Program-made: the position numbers and the translations under genes
The notes under the pieces: generated by a model
Told to the model about the DNA's origin: nothing
Database searches by the model: none
Seen by the model: the letters and a program-made list of their open reading frames with translations, nothing else
In this document: positions 46,701 through 60,697 of the stretch, piece by piece
How positions within the stretch are numbered: the stretch's first letter is position 1
How the letters are laid out: every line of letters starts with the position of its first letter
Origin: Tyto alba
Lineage: Eukaryota > Chordata > Aves > Strigiformes > Tytonidae
DNA: 64,000 bases
Direction of reading: 5' to 3'
Assembly: GCF_018691265.1 (NCBI RefSeq)
Contig: NW_024881322.1
Span: forward strand, 14,347,489-14,411,488

Positions 46701-49700
46701 AGACTCTTGTTCCAGTGGGGAACTGAGCTGATGAACTTGCTGGTTTCCCCCCTCACACCTCTCGGCAGACATTCGGCCAGCAAGGACAGAGTTTTGCCAG
46801 CTTTGGCAATGTTCTCCATGTCTCTCTGCGTGTTTAGTTACAAACTTAGCTGAAAACCTACTGTCAAGAACTTTACCATGGAACACTGGATTTCTAATGG
46901 GATGACAGTTTTGGAAGAAAATACACATTTTTCTATGGGCAAGCTAGCATATTAGCTGAAAAAGCTGCTTTCTAAAAGTCTGGGATTTGAGAACAGTGGC
47001 ATCTTTAGAAAAGGCTGTCTAGCAACAAACTAATCTATGCTCTTAATCCAAAGGGAAAAAATATGTAATTAAGCAGTCATTTGAAGAAACTACAGAGTTT
47101 TGGCTTGCTGAAGAGAAAGATCTAAGAATTAATTTTTATCATTTAGAAGAGTTAGTTTGAAGCTAGAATTACTCTTGTCTAAAGTTCTGAACTAGAAAGC
47201 CTTTAACAATATGAAGAACTTCAAGTATGTAATGTCAGGGTTTTAATTACCTCTTACAAATTAATCTAAGTTCACCATGCAAATAAATAAAAAAGAAAGC
47301 AGGTCCCACAAAAGACAATAATCCTTCTTTCTTTTTGTCTTCTTTTAATTCAGTGTGAACTCTTATGCTGTTATGACTGCCATTGTCTAGGAATTGTAAA
47401 AGGATTTTTCTACAGGTTTCACAGATGATGATAATGCCATGGTGTTATCAGAATTCTTGGAGTTGTTCAAGTTCCTCAGCTCTCTAAGTTTTTAAACATG
47501 TATTTAATGTAACAGGAGGCACAGAAACAGCATCCTGTTTAAAGTACTGAAGAAAGACAGCAATGTAGTCGTCTTTGGTACCAGTAGGTCATTTAAGTAG
47601 CACCATGTTGTTATACAGTGACAACACAAAATAACACAGCTGAAATTTATGTTACTGCATGATCTGTTTTGTGGCATGTTTTCTACAGCATGTAGTTACT
47701 GAGGTGGTCTCTTCAGGCTCAGTTTTACCATCTACAGTTTGGTTTGTGGTGCTAGATGTGAGTTTGCTAGTGCCTTTCAGAGAATGGAGAAGCGATTTGA
47801 TGCTGTTTAAATCCACTGGGTCATCCTTGGGTATTTCTAAGCTTTCACCCTCTGGAGTCTGTGGTGTCTGCCTGGAGTTTCTCAACAGCAGCTAACATGC
47901 TCTGCCTCCAAAGTGGACCAATATTGCTTTTACCTCCTTTGAAGAGGGTTGGATCTCAGCTTCTATAAAGACCTGATATTATCCCTTAGCTGAGGTATCT
48001 TCACGCTCCCAGCCCCTGCATTGTGGCCAGGTTTGAGGTTCAGCTGCATACAAGGGTGTGGGATGTACGTTGCAAGTGTCTTACTTTGGAATGTCTTAAG
48101 TTGGAAAGGGCCCCAAGATAACATTTTTTTTCTTTAAGTTAAATATATATTTTCTTCATACAGAGCAAATGCAACAACCTGTGATTAATGAGCAGCTTTT
48201 CACAAGAATTAATATAATTCCAAAGCTCTAATCATTAAGCATAATCATTAAGGAATGTCTGAATAAACAAACAAATAAAGCCAGCTTTATTCTATTTCTC
48301 TAACATCTATGATTCAAAATGCCTGACTCTACATGTTTTCAGTGGATTTTGGCGGGTGTAGGGTTACCTGTGGTCATGATACATGGTGATTAAAAAAAAT
48401 TATAAAATTAGAAATAAATAAAAAAAGAAGTAGGGCATGTGGGTACGGTGTCACCTGCATTTAATGCTCTCAGGAAAGAGGAAAGTATGACAAGCTTCTG
48501 GGGACTTTGTAAAAGCTCTTGTCAACTGTGGCATACAACATAGGAAGTCAAAAAAGGGGGAAAACCCCCCCAGAATGTGAGCTTTAACTGAAAGCTTTAT
48601 CACACCGGTCGAGGCTAAAAATGCATAGTCAACCTTAACTCTTCAAGTTTTCTTCCCAGTGCTTGCTTTTACATTAAAGATGTTATTTGTTAGCTCTATT
48701 CACTTCTGCTTTTTAATACACAGTCGTAATAGTCGGCTGCTACAGTCCCTACCCTGCTATGTAGGCTACCGAATGTGTGTGTTTACTAATGTAAGCAAAC
48801 CTAATGAAGCTGACAGGACACTGATTTATCATAGTGATCAGCTTGATATTTTCATTCTCCTTGCACATGGGGAGGCACTGCCAGCACAACATCAGCTGCT
48901 GACAAGTTAATCCCTGCCTGCACCCCTTTGCTAAGTGCAAAACTGCCCCTTCTATACCTAACCCCATCCCGAAACAAGATTTCTTGTAAAGCGGGCTCAC
49001 GCTGTGATTCATTTTGTGGTGGGGTCACAGCATGACTCACGCTTCCCCAGTCCCACTGTGGTCATCTCAGACTGAGGAGTGAGGGAACACATGTGGTTAG
49101 AGAAGGGAAGAGGAGCCAAGAGGTCCATCTGTCCTGACAGTGGACGAGGTGTGTGAGCTTCTGGAAAACATGTCTCCGCCTTGTGCTTCACCAAGCTCGA
49201 GGAGAGAGTGAACGTGCAGTGTCCAAAATCCACATGCTGAACCACCTGAGCTGGGCTGTTTTGGATAAGGACATTGTACAAAAGCAGCAACATAAAGTTA
49301 ATTTCCCCTTGGAAATTTTTTGACACTTGGAATAGGAGGTTGTTGGGCATATTAGACAGGTAAAACCCCAGGTTTACACTTATAGGGTGGTCTTCTAATA
49401 GTAGATGGTTGTTATCTGTGACAGATGTTTTGTGGTTTAAAAGCTGGTTTAAATGGAGACTCCAGAAGATGTCACTGGCAAAAGGACCCAGATTTGCCAA
49501 GGTGCTTAGTGTTGTTGCCTGATCATTTCCAGGTGGATCTGATTCACCATGAACACAAAAAGAGCTGGTAAAAATGGTTCAGGTTTGCTCAATACTCTGA
49601 TAAATTAAAGATTACTGTGTTGGTGAAGGGCTGTATCAGGACCTAGGAAATAGTTCCTCATAGGGATGAGGAAAAAAAATAAATCCCTCCTATTCATAAC

Positions 49701-51423
49701 TCTTCCTTTGAACTTTTGATGATGCAGTTAAAGTGAGACCCTCTATTCAGCAACTCTTAGTTCAGAATTGGCAAGAAAAAGCACACAGTCTCTTTCACTT
49801 ATTCCTGGACTGTTTCACTGTTCCGTACTTTAAGTCTCTGTAAGAAATTATTTGGTTTCCATTCATACTCTATCATAACTCATAGTTCGAGGTTTTTAAA
49901 AATAATTCTCCTGGCCAAGTGCAGACTGCTAACTCTTACGTAATGCTCCACTGACGTAGCAGTGAGATTTTTTTCCAGCATTGCTGAATGGGTCATTGTT
50001 AATGTTTCGGGGACCATTTGCATTTTGTACCGCGACCCTTGAATAGCTAGGTTATAATACTAGGAATACTACCTCAATATGCCGTCTTCATATTCCACAA
50101 GTTTAACTTATTTTTTAAGTTGAATGTCTACTCGAGCTGGTTTATAAGTAATCCTTCATGATTTTTTTTCCATGAATCACTGGAACGAGCCCCAACTTGG
50201 TACGAATGATCTACCCGTTGCTTGCTTACAAAGACATCATTGGCACTGTCTCAGCAGTTATGCTCAAGGGTTTAGCTGGAACATTTTGCCACACTCAAAA
50301 AAACCTGGCTGCCAGGGGTTTGACACTTGTTAGCCAGTATTTTTGGAAGGTACTGAGTAACTAAGAATGATCTAGTCTCATTACAGCCTCTAATGATTCC
50401 TTAATCTGCCAGCTATGACAACCTGTATGTATTTCTGGGCCTTTCCAGTTTTCTTTATGAAAATTTTACTCTTGAGGGGTTCTTCAGCTTGACTTTAGAA
50501 AAATCTAGGTTCAGGTAAGCTTTATTCTTCCTGTCATAACTGATCTCTCAGTTTACAACTTGCACTCTACCTCAGAAGATCTATGACTAGTCATTTTCAT
50601 TCTTATTTCTTTCATTTTTCTTTTGTGAGTATTTTTTTACAAATGAAATGAAAGTCAAATTTCTCACTTTACTTCAAATCCATTTTTTTTTCCTGTAAGG
50701 GACTTACCTACCCTTTACATTCAAGGAAACCAAATGTCAAGATAAGTGAAAGACCACATGAATAGTAGCTGTGAAAATCTCAGCAGCCAAAGTCAAGACA
50801 AGTTTTTTGCTTGTCTGGACAACCCTTGTTTGCCTATGCTGGACTACTTTTCTTTTTTCACTAATTGACTTCAATTACCTGAGTGCCAATTTACGCAAGG
50901 CAATTAACACATCTCTAAAAGCTAGTCTGGGTAGATTAATTTCAGGATAAGAATTCTTGTGCTCCAAATAATTGAGGTCCGAGAAAATAAGCTTGAGTGT
51001 CTTGGAAATATCTAGTCTGTCTTAAAAACAAAATAAAATTAAAAAAAAGGAGTTGATCAGCATTAATTTAAAACTTTCATGAAGAAAAGTACGTTAAAAA
51101 ACCACCACAATCTCAGTCCCCTTAACGTGTCTCATGCTAAACTAAGGCTTTGTAGTTGGAGTAGGGGAAGAAAGAAAGCTCAAAATTCATAAAATTCACT
51201 GAATTGTAACTGCAGTTAGATAAAAAAAACCTGGTTACAGTCAGTATAGCATTGTATAGGCCTACTGGGAGGGCCCATCATTGGTGCATGAGAAGGTCTT
51301 TGACATCAGTTCTATGCTATTGAGACTTATGAAGGGACATCTAGCTGTTTGCTGGGGCTAAGTTCTGTCCTGTGTGGTGCAAGCTCAAGACATCTTGTGA
51401 AGCAGGGCAAAAGAGAAAAATAC

Positions 51424-51444
51424 TTTTTTTTTTTTTTTTTTTTT
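51424..51444. repeat. Poly(T) homopolymer, 21 bases
   Basis: An uninterrupted T run in unique sequence with no recognised retroposed body next to it. Confidence 0.93.
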
Positions 51445-54400
51445 CTTAATACAATTGGCAAAGCAAGATCATTCCATACAGGAGGAAGAAGTTTCATGTT
51501 TAAAGAAGCTGGAAAGCTCTACTGCTATTGTGTTATAAAACTTGAAAGGGCTGGTGGGAGTTTGGGAAGCAGAAAGGGACAAGAGGAGAAACAGGCAGAA
51601 AATATGGTTAAGAGATCACAGACTATGCCCAGTTTACTGACTTATTTTCTGTAGCTTTATGAATTAAAACCTCACTGGGAAAAGTATGTGGGCATCTGTG
51701 TGGCTTCAGCTACATAATCTTCTACTGTCAACAGTGAGAGAGAATAGAAAAAATGAGCAATATAATCCAAGCCCTGAAAGGAGAAGTTGCTGATTATATG
51801 GTGACTTATACCAAGTTTATCCTACATTAACACCCTAAACAGGCCATTACCTTGAGGGGACAAGAAGCAAGGACTCAACTATTTTGGTTTGGGATCCATT
51901 ATTACTATTGGTTGTCTAATTTCACAAATGGAAGTGCTTTCTGAGGTCTTGAAAACCTCATTTATGTGTCAGGGTCAAGAATTTCAGCCTTAAGCACCTG
52001 AGGTTAGTCCCTAAGTCCCTGTCAAGGAGCTAGGTTTTCAAAAGTGCTTGTCAGCCTTTGTTCCCAAAGCTGGAACTCAGGACTCTATATTTTCCTGTAG
52101 CAACAAGTGTAGGTACTCCATATTTAAAAATCTGAGTTTTGAAATTAAGCTGAAAACTGTTTTAAAAGCACTGCTTATTCCAAAAGCACTGCCTCAATGC
52201 AGTGCTATGATTTTCGGGAAATAACGTCACATTATCTACCCAGAGAAGAAAGCACTCTACAATATCCCTGGCATCATCAGCCTAAATTTGGGATGATATT
52301 CTGGCACTTCTCGTAACTGCTGTGGGTGGGTATCACAGTCACTTTCCAACCACAAGATGCTGTATCTGCTGGCCAGGCCTCGTGCACCAGCGGAGCAGTG
52401 TGGTGAGCCTGCATTGCTCATGTCTGCACTGTGCTTGGCACGCTGGTTACGCGGAGGGCAGCTGCCTCCAGTCTCTTTACTCCCTTTGTTAAGTAACTGC
52501 TGAATCCAATATAAAAAACAAACAAACAAAAGTGTGTGTGTGTGGGGGAAAGCTAGCTGAGAGAACTGTGTGAAGCAGCAGCCCTCTGGACTCAATTCTG
52601 GTTTTATCGTGATTGTTCATAGTGACAAGGCTGCAGTTTGTCCATTTAGTTTGCATTCAGGGAAGGATATTCAGCAAAGGACCTTTCCTTCTGTGTTATT
52701 GACATCCATGACAATTTAAGGCTGAGCTATGGAACTGAACTTTCCTTTACAAAAGCAGATTAAAACCAGTAAATGGCTTAGTCAGCAAACCACAGCTACT
52801 TGTTCCACAAAGAGGAGTTGAGTACAATTCAAGCAAGCTAACCACAGCCTTGGACACCTGATCATATGAGTCCAGGAAATGTAAAAATCAATGTTCCAAA
52901 ACAGAAGAATCGAGCTGTGATCAATGGAGCACTGTTCAGACTTTGGCTCATCTATGCCTGAAAATCGTATCTAAAGAACTCTCATGCTTTTAAATGGAGA
53001 AACAGAAGATGCACTGTAGAAGAGAGGCCCATGGGCAGTTTTCTGTGTCCATCAGAGGAAATATACCTGCAATTGCTTTGCTCTGGATACCAGTTAACAC
53101 GAGCTACTGGTTCCATCCATGCTGTCTGTATGTTAGGGGCTTTTTGGACTTGGGCTTCTTTGACAGGATCCTTTTATGGTACCTAAATTTGTGTGATTTT
53201 TTTTTGAGCTATGGGTGTTTTACTTCACATCATTATATCAAGCAATCAGTAGGCAGGTTTGTCAGAAGGATGTCACAACACTTTCATTAAACTCAGTCTG
53301 AGGCTGTTCAGACTTCATGAATATCTGTTTCTCTCTGGGTCAGTTCTGGTGCTTAATCCTGGCTTTAGCAAAGCAGATCTTTTGCCAGGTCCCTTGTACC
53401 TGTTCTTGTAATGACAGAGGTAGCTTTTCTTTTTGTTTGAGATGTCAGTGAAAATTCTGCTCTGAGTCTACAGCATAAAAAAGAAGCCAAAGCTTTATTA
53501 AAACTGATTCCTCCCCTCCTCCATCTTTTCCCCCTTACAGAAAGGAAGCATCCTTCTGCTGCTTGATTGACGTTGCTGTTCTGGAGGGCAGCCCACACTG
53601 CTTGAACATGATCCTCGCAGTGCGGGGATGCACGCTAGATTTCTTCCCAGTTATGCAACATACTGGTTATGTGCCAAAACAGAATAATCGTCATTCACAG
53701 GGCCACAGAGGAAAACACCAGTGGTGTGCGGGCTAAACTGGGGGGCATAGGGAGGCAATTCAGGGCGGTCACTAGGTCTCTGTGGAACACCCAGAGGATG
53801 CCCAGGTGGGCTAATGGAGACACTGGCTGAGCCCAGCCCTTCTTGCTTCCTTCCACTGGGTTTCTTTTTTCTACTACTCTCCTCTCCTTGAAATGAGTGG
53901 AAATGACTTTACAGGTTAGGTGCCAAAGGCCATTTTTTTGCTTTCTCTTGTATCCTGTACAACCTGCTCAGGCTGTAAGGTGCTGTTGGTAGAGTTTTTT
54001 GTTTGTTTCTTTCTTTCCTTGGGTAACTAATTGACTAACAACATTTTAGGTATTGACATTTAAGAACTATAAACACATCAGTAAAATGAACAACACATTT
54101 TGGGGCCATAAACATCAAAGTACAACCTACAGAAGGATTGAATTATTTCCCTTTCTCAACAACCTTCCAGTGATGGAGCTTGAAAGTTCATTGAAGCCAA
54201 AAGAAGTTGTTCTCTCAGAGGTTGGGGATAGTCCCTCTGAATCAGGCAGGGCAGTATAGGAGCAGATTGCTCTTGATCTGAAGAACAAATGGTGGTGGTC
54301 ATTCAGAAATCACTTAGATACATTCTGCCTAGAAATCACTTACACCCATTAAGCTAAATTCCTACAACAGATCTGGGCCTTTTGCTGTAGCCAGAGGAAG

Positions 54401-55715
54401 AAGGGGGCTGGAAAGCAGTTGCAATGGCCCCATCATAGAAAAACTCCCTGGTGGCACAAACATGTTGGCTTCCAGCACTGTACCTCCTGCCTCCCTTTTG
54501 TACTCCTCATCACTGGGGGTGTATCAGGGTCTAGGGTAGAGGACAAAGGGCAGGGAACAGCCAAGAACCTCTCTACCCACTCAAAATCAGGGTGTAATTT
54601 AGAACTGTCTGTCAATAGCTAGGCAGGTGTTGACTCCAATTGCAAGCAAATTTAATAACATCTCTACTACTCCCTTCCCTTCTCTGCATGGGTCTGCATG
54701 CTTGCTCCTTTTTTTTTTTTTTTATTTTTCTTTATAATAGTTTTTATCCTAGACCAGGATCCACTGGCTTCAAGGCAGTTGTGCTGATGATTGGAGCAAG
54801 GGTAAAAGAGGAGAAGATCAGGCCTTGGTGTGTCTGTTTATCTTGTTAAGTTGTGGACTGTGTGATTTGAATTCTCCCAGTCCTTGCAATGGCGTGGGAG
54901 CACCTTCCTGATGAAAAAGATTTAGAAAAAACAGTCTGTAGGGAAATGAGCAGACTGCTATTGAGAAACTCAGCAGCTCCCAAGAAGTTTTTTATTATTT
55001 ATGCCACTGTTTGGAAATATGCTCTAGAATAATGATAAGGATAAAGGCATCTCTAACGTTAGATAAGCAAGATATTTTTTACTTTCCATGTATGCAAGTA
55101 AGACTAGTAAGACTGATAAAAGAATGCTTATGGGAAATCCAGAAAAGTTCAAGAGAAACTTTTTGAACAAAGGCTCAAATTACAGTCTTAAAGAATTTTT
55201 GTAGCTGGAGAAAATGTCTTGTTTGGTTATTACAGGTGAGATTTTGTGGGATCTTTTTTCTTCTCCTGAAAAAGGAGCAAGAAGGCTGTAGTTTTTTAAA
55301 TACCCAAATGAAAGGAGCAAATTGAATGTGTGTGTCATAGTGTCAACTATCTTGTGCCCCAGATAATGTCACTGATACCACCATTAGGCCTCTCATCAGG
55401 TGATTTTGCGTTTGTCAAATATCTGCATTATTTTGTTGTTAAATGGCACAGGATAAGGAAGACTGACATAGATCACTAGATTTCTTAGAGAGACAGTTTT
55501 ACTGATATTCTTTGATCACAAAATGAATTGTGTTGTGTGTTCTCTAACCTTGAATCAAAAAGCTAGGATCCTTCTTCTAAACACACTGTCCTGGGTTGAG
55601 TGAATGGTGGAGTTTTTTGGTGGCAGGGGAGGGGGCTATTGGGGCGGCCCCCTGTGAGAAGCTTCTCGAAGCTCCCCCATCTCCAAGCCAGCTCCACTTC
55701 TGTTTGGGAAATTGA

Positions 55716-55722
55716 GCCAATC
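55716..55722 (+). promoter_or_regulatory. LTR CCAAT box (GCCAATC)
   Basis: GCCAATC lies 28 bases upstream of the TATA-like box in the U3 part of the LTR. The inverted copy has the same box at 63282-63288. Confidence 0.65.
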
Positions 55723-55743
55723 AGCTGCGCCTCTGCGATAACG

Positions 55744-55750
55744 TATTTAA
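55744..55750 (+). promoter_or_regulatory. LTR TATA-like box TATTTAA
   Basis: TATTTAA followed by GAAGGG at the end of the U3 region, 157 bases into the LTR. In the inverted copy the matching site is TATCTAA (63254-63260), a single change that probably weakens it. Confidence 0.68.
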
Positions 55751-56374
55751 GAAGGGACGTGGTGAGGAGCAGTGGGACTTGTGAGGAGGAATTGCTGCAG
55801 CTACATGAAGACCAAGGTCAGTGGAGGAACGGAGGAAGAAAGGAGGGGGGAGGTGTGCCGGAGCAGAGACCCCCCTGTATCCTGTGGGGAGACGGCAGGG
55901 TGTCCCCCCCCGCCACCCATGAAGATCTACGGTGGAGCAGACATTGATTTATGGCCTGTGGCTCCTGCTCAGATAATCAAGGTTCTGTGCCCAAAGAAGG
56001 CCGGGGTCTCATGGGAAAAGGCAGCCCCACTGCTGTAATTCAGCACTGGGAGGATTGCAGCATGCGGGGGAGTCCCACGCTGGAGCAGCTCGGGAAGGGC
56101 TGCAGCCGTGGGAGGGAATCCAGTCAGAGGAAGTTAGTGACCCATGACGGAGCAGTGTGGGGAACGCTGCGGCCCATGGGCGGAACTCATGTCAGAGAAG
56201 GTTTGTGGAGGACTGTCTCCTGTGAGAGGGGGACCATGATGGAGCAGGAGGAACAAGTTCCGGACACTCCCCTCACCGAACATGAAGGACGTGGCAGCAC
56301 TGACTGCACCCCCCATTCCCTGCCCCTGCGCCGCTGGGGGAGGAAGGAGAGATATCGGGAGCAGAGCTGAGCCC

Positions 56375-56397
56375 GGGAAGAAGGGAGGGGTGGGGGG
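56375..56397 (+). repeat. G-quadruplex motif in LTR
   Basis: G runs at 56375-56377, 56383-56385, 56387-56390 and 56392-56397 have loops of 5, 1 and 1 bases, a canonical motif on the sense strand about 67 bases upstream of the AATAAA signal. The same motif is kept at 62608-62630 (minus) and 36507-36528 (minus). Confidence 0.85.
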
Positions 56398-56463
56398 AAG
56401 GTGTTCTCAAGATGTGGCAATGCTTCTCACTGTCTTACTCTGTTATGTGTTGTTAGTGTCTGT

Positions 56464-56469
56464 AATAAA
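56464..56469 (+). promoter_or_regulatory. LTR poly(A) signal AATAAA
   Basis: AATAAA is followed within 20 bases by a T-rich stretch and the CCCCTAACGAGTCTGCC block shared by the LTR copies, the usual setting of a retroviral poly(A) signal. Confidence 0.75.
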
Positions 56470-56657
56470 TATATGTTCTTTTTTTTCTTCCCCTAACGAG
56501 TCTGCCTTTTGCTCGTGATCATAAAGGGGGATTTTTCCCCATCCCAGTCCTATCTCGAACCCCAAGCCTGGCTCTCTGTCCCTTCTCATTGCCGGAGGGG
56601 AAGGGAGAGAGAGGTGCTGCATTGTGGTTGGCTGCCAACCAGGCCTAAACCACGACA

Positions 56658-59600
56658 CACACACAAAAAAGGAACTCCATTTTAATTACAACTTTGCAAC
56701 CAGCACTGCCATGATGTTAAGTAAGGCCCTATGGTGTTTCTCTATGAAACCAAGGTTAAAAATATTCACACCCTTTCCAGTATTCATTTGGGTTAGCTAC
56801 ATACATCCATGACAGTATGAAGACTAAGTTTTCTTGACCTTGATATGAAAGTCAAGCATGGATTTACCCAAGGAAAACTTGGAACTGTTTCCTCTGCAAT
56901 CCCTTTCCTGCTAGGTCATTGAAAAGTTGTCATCCTAGCTGCTGTTTGATACCATGGTTTGCTCTAGCTCCACTAGCACCATCTAATGATCTCTCATTGT
57001 GTGTGTGCCCCCATCCACACTGTGGCTTACATCCGGCCCCTGAAAAAAAGATGAGTGTTGTCAGCTCCTTCAGCCTTCTTTCTATAAGAGCTCTTTCTAT
57101 GAGAGTTCTACGAGAGACAGCAGGTTTATGCTGTCAGCTTGGTCACTTTCTTGTTGTGAGGCATGCTCTTTAAAGAGCAGGACGACATAATGCAATTGTA
57201 GAAGCAAAAATATCTTCTGGGTTTTTTGATACTTGGCTATTTTTCTTTTAGAAATTAGAGAAGTAGTTTGATTATTGTCATTCCATATCCTACATGTCAT
57301 GTCTCAACACTGAGGAATGAGAAAGCTTTTATTTCCTACTGATCTCTCTTGAGAAAATATCTTCCTTCATCTTCTATTTTTCCTAATGAGATGGTGTCAA
57401 AAGTAAGTTATTTTTGGTCTTTGAAGGCTTGGAGATAATAAAAATACACTTTCTGTTTCAGGAACAGAATTCAGTAACTATACACTGATATGCTCTTCTT
57501 GCTTATCTGGCCTGCCCAAAGACAGATGTTCTGGGATTTCTTCTGCTTTTCTGGGATTTGCTTCATTGCTAAGAAAGATATGGTTCACCCAAGATGGCCT
57601 GCTGGATCAGGAAAGTTTACATTCTTTTCCCACAAAGTTGCCAGAGGGAAATCAGACAGATAGCTGTAAACATTCAAACTTTTGTGAAATTGAGCATTTG
57701 CTTCCCACAGAAAGGGAAATTTCAGAGCAACTGTTCCTGATCTCTTGCTACCTTCATTTCTTTTCAACTTTGGTCTGAAACAAAGAGTTTATTTTTGTTC
57801 CCCTGATGTTATCCAGCCATGGATGGATATCAACCACTATCAGAGCTGATGATGTACGTTTCATGGCAGTTTGTTCCCATTGAAGATACGTTGCTGTTTC
57901 TGCTTTCTTGAGGAGATAGTGACTCTTCCCCTGCTTTCACACACTTGCTGGTACAGACTGGACAGTAGCCGAAGGAAGAACCCTGCTGTCCATATTCAAT
58001 GCATGGATAAGACCATGCCTTTTAGTCTCTTGGTCATTGTAGGGAGTAGAGGGAGGTTGTCACTAGCTGAACTCAGTTGATATCCAGTGGTGTTCTGAAC
58101 CCTGACAACGTGAGGGATTCACTGTGCCTTAACACCAACCACTTCCAAACAAGAAAGTAATACTTGTTGGTTTTGTTTTCAAATGTGTCCAATTATATTA
58201 CTTCTCCTGGAACTTCAGTGTATTGTTGTACCTGTTGCTTTTTGCCCATCTGACAGCTTTGTGGAGCTGGAAGATAACACTATTCATGTTGGAAGGAGCC
58301 ATAATATAATTCCTGTGTTTCTAGAGGAAAGGAAAAATAGCCCATTCTGGCAGTGAGGTACAAGGGCTTGGCAGACCACGAACATATTCAATCAGTTCCC
58401 CAACTCAGCTGGAGGCAATCCCAGAAATCCAAACTTTCTGGGATGCGTGAACATCCTTGTTGCTCTGCAGTAACCCTTCATCTTACATTCTTATCTTTTT
58501 ACCCCATCTGGCTTTCTCTACACAACTCCTGGATTCCTCATTTATTTCTTCTGTGTTGCTCAGTTTTTAAAGTTACATTTTCTTCTTCTTGTTCTTTCTT
58601 CCATACTTGTTCTCCAAGTCCCATCTATGGCAATGGGAGCCCGTGCACAGTCCGCTCTGTCCTGTCTGCTAAACTGCCTGGTGGCTTCTGGTGAGTGAAA
58701 TATGAACTTTATTTCCTGAGCTTTATGCTGATGGATTGATGCCACAACACAGAACTGAAATGTCATTTCTGCTGTCTCCATTCTTTCTTCTAAATTTAGG
58801 TAGTATATATTTATTTCTTCACTTTCTAATGGAAAGTAATTTCCTGGTAAAATACATGAAAAATTCTTGTTCACACTCCTAACTTGTTTCATTCAGGGAG
58901 CAGAGAAACTCACTCTGTCCTCAGAATCCCAAGTTGTATTGGAAGGTTTCACTTACAGTTCAAGTATCCTCCTTATTCAGACTGCTGTGAATAACTCTAT
59001 GTATTGTATGGTTTTGCTTGCTTTAGTTTAGGGAAACGACCTGACTAGAGATTTGTGATTTTTGATTTATCTTTAACTAAGAGGAAAGAATTGTTAGTTT
59101 GTCTTGAACTATAATGAAAACTCTTCCCTAGTTTGTATTCACATTCCTTTTATGCATAGATCAATGATTTCTCACTTCTATCAGGAGGCCCATGGCAATT
59201 ACAAGTACAAGGAGTCTTCCCTGCCTTGCCATCTGATTTTTCTCATATGTGTTACAGTTTCTTCTCTGGAAACCCATACCATATAACAGAAGGTGGAAAG
59301 AAGGAATCTTTTTCATAGAGCTCAAGAATTCATGTCTTCCTCTTCTTATCACTGTTGCCATTAGCATTTGCAATTGTTATAAAGGCTTAAGAAAACGGTG
59401 TGTGTGTATTTTGTTTTTTGGTTTTAAAATTTTTTACTGTGAATGGTGTTTGTTTTGCTGATGGTCCAGTTTTGAAATTCAAGGGTCAGTTGGAGCTACT
59501 GTTTCAGATGCTTTAGGTACAACTAGAAAAAAAATAGACTGTTTAGGTTTGTATCTAACACATTTTTTTGGTTTTGTGTTTGGTTTTGGTTTGAGTTTTT

Positions 59601-60697
59601 TTGGTGTAGAATTTGCATATATGGGGAAAAGTAAATTGGCAGTAAGGCAGAAAATGCCATTGTGATAGTGTATCTGTATCTAGGTTGGCAGAAACAAATA
59701 ATATCTCATGCTGGTACTGTTGTGACACTGGGACAAAACTTTTGCTGAATTTAATTTAAATTGTTTTGGGGAGCAGAGAAACAGCTGGCAAAACAGCTAA
59801 AGCTCATATCTTGTATTATGTAAATCCCTGCTCTATTAGATCAAGTCTTTGGATAATGTTAAGTGTTAATTATTTAACATTATTAACATTATTAACATTG
59901 AGAAAAGAGACACTGGATTTCAAAGCGAGTGAAGAATTAAAAAACACCTTTTGTTACATTCATTGGAATGTTTATGTGAGCTACTCGGATGGAAATGGCT
60001 GAAACAAATGTCTCTCACTTTCCAAAATCTGCTTGGACTTGGTTATTCTCTTGCTGAGCAAAGAAACAAAGATTATGTTGGAAAAGATAGAGAAAAGCAA
60101 ATTCTGTTGCTTGTTCTTTCCTGAATCTATTGAAAGAAATAGTATTTGCCAACACAGGTCTTCCAGATGTGTATGTCTGAATCCTATCAGAGGTGATAAT
60201 TATAGAACAGTGAAGGACTAGAGTTATTAAACTGTCTTTGCTTGGTATATTTTCTGACATATCAACTTTACATCTATGATGGTATTCCTTTCCTACCAAG
60301 CAGTGTTTATAGGTAGATTTGATCATAACTCCCACGTCCTCAGCCTTCTTGAGTTAAGTTGGTCCTAAGCTACTTCGGCCAACTTCCAGTTTTCACATGT
60401 TTTAGGGCCTGGAGTGAAATACCCAGCAGCAATTTAGATTCAGATCAGGTATAATGCAGACTAACCTATTGTTTCAGAGACACTTTATGTTATTCACTGC
60501 CCAAATACAAAATTAGTAAGCCCTGTGTCAGGTAGCCTTTAATATTTTCTGGTTTATTTTGATAGAAAGATAACCTTTCTATTCCAAGTATCTACCTAGC
60601 TGTGAAATGAAAAACCTTCTGGAGGTGACCCTCTGGGGCAGAAGGCCTCCCAGAGGCTGCTTTACCCACAGAAGGCCTTTTCTTGATGTATATGTTC
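56658..60697. other. Unique AT-rich DNA between LTR and CR1, no gene seen
   Basis: No gene or repeat body was recognised. A 9-base tandem repeat (TTAACATTA, three copies at 59874-59900) forms a hairpin with 59853-59862, and a G/T-rich tract lies at about 59560-59612. Open frames are up to 113 codons (58353-58694, plus) without a known domain. No retroviral internal genes are present next to the LTR. Confidence 0.55.
59853..59900. repeat. 9-bp tandem repeat with hairpin
   Basis: TTAACATT(A/G) is repeated three times at 59874-59900. The first copy pairs exactly with ATAATGTTAA at 59853-59862, giving a 10-bp stem with an 11-base loop. Confidence 0.85.

Larger units (their letters stand above)
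39341..55586. other. Unique AT-rich DNA, no confident gene
   Basis: No transposon body or known gene was recognised. Items listed separately are T and A homopolymers, an exon-like segment at 41461-41556 and a C-rich tract at 43670-43727. Other noted items are a GC-richer patch at about 42830-43210, a 163-codon frame at 49009-49500 (minus) and a 171-codon frame at 42661-43176 (minus), neither with an identifiable domain, and a CAAACAAACAAAA/GT microsatellite at about 52507-52545. Confidence 0.55.
55587..56657 (+). mobile_element. Solo LTR, ERVL-like, young copy
   Basis: This 1071-base LTR starts TGTCCTGGGTTGAG and ends GGCCTAAACCACGACA. A CCAAT box (55716-55722), a TATA-like TATTTAA (55744-55750) and an AATAAA signal (56464-56469) give the expected U3-R-U5 order on the + strand. 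The flanks carry CACAC on both sides (55582-55586 and 56658-56662), consistent with a 5-base duplication although the site is itself CA-rich. The copy at 62346-63417 is its near-identical inverted partner. Sense-strand frames of 139 codons (55951-56370) and 115 codons (55600-55947) are open. No primer-binding site or gag/pol/env follows, so the provirus interior has been lost. Confidence 0.93.

Noticed and set aside
48095..48125. Short CR1 3' end fragment (TTGGAAAGGGCCCC)
   Set aside because: Only about 14 bases resemble the CR1 3' UTR and no neighbouring CR1 words follow.
49009..49500. 163-codon minus-strand frame
   Set aside because: No motif I recognise and no gene context; length is near what chance gives in a window of this size.
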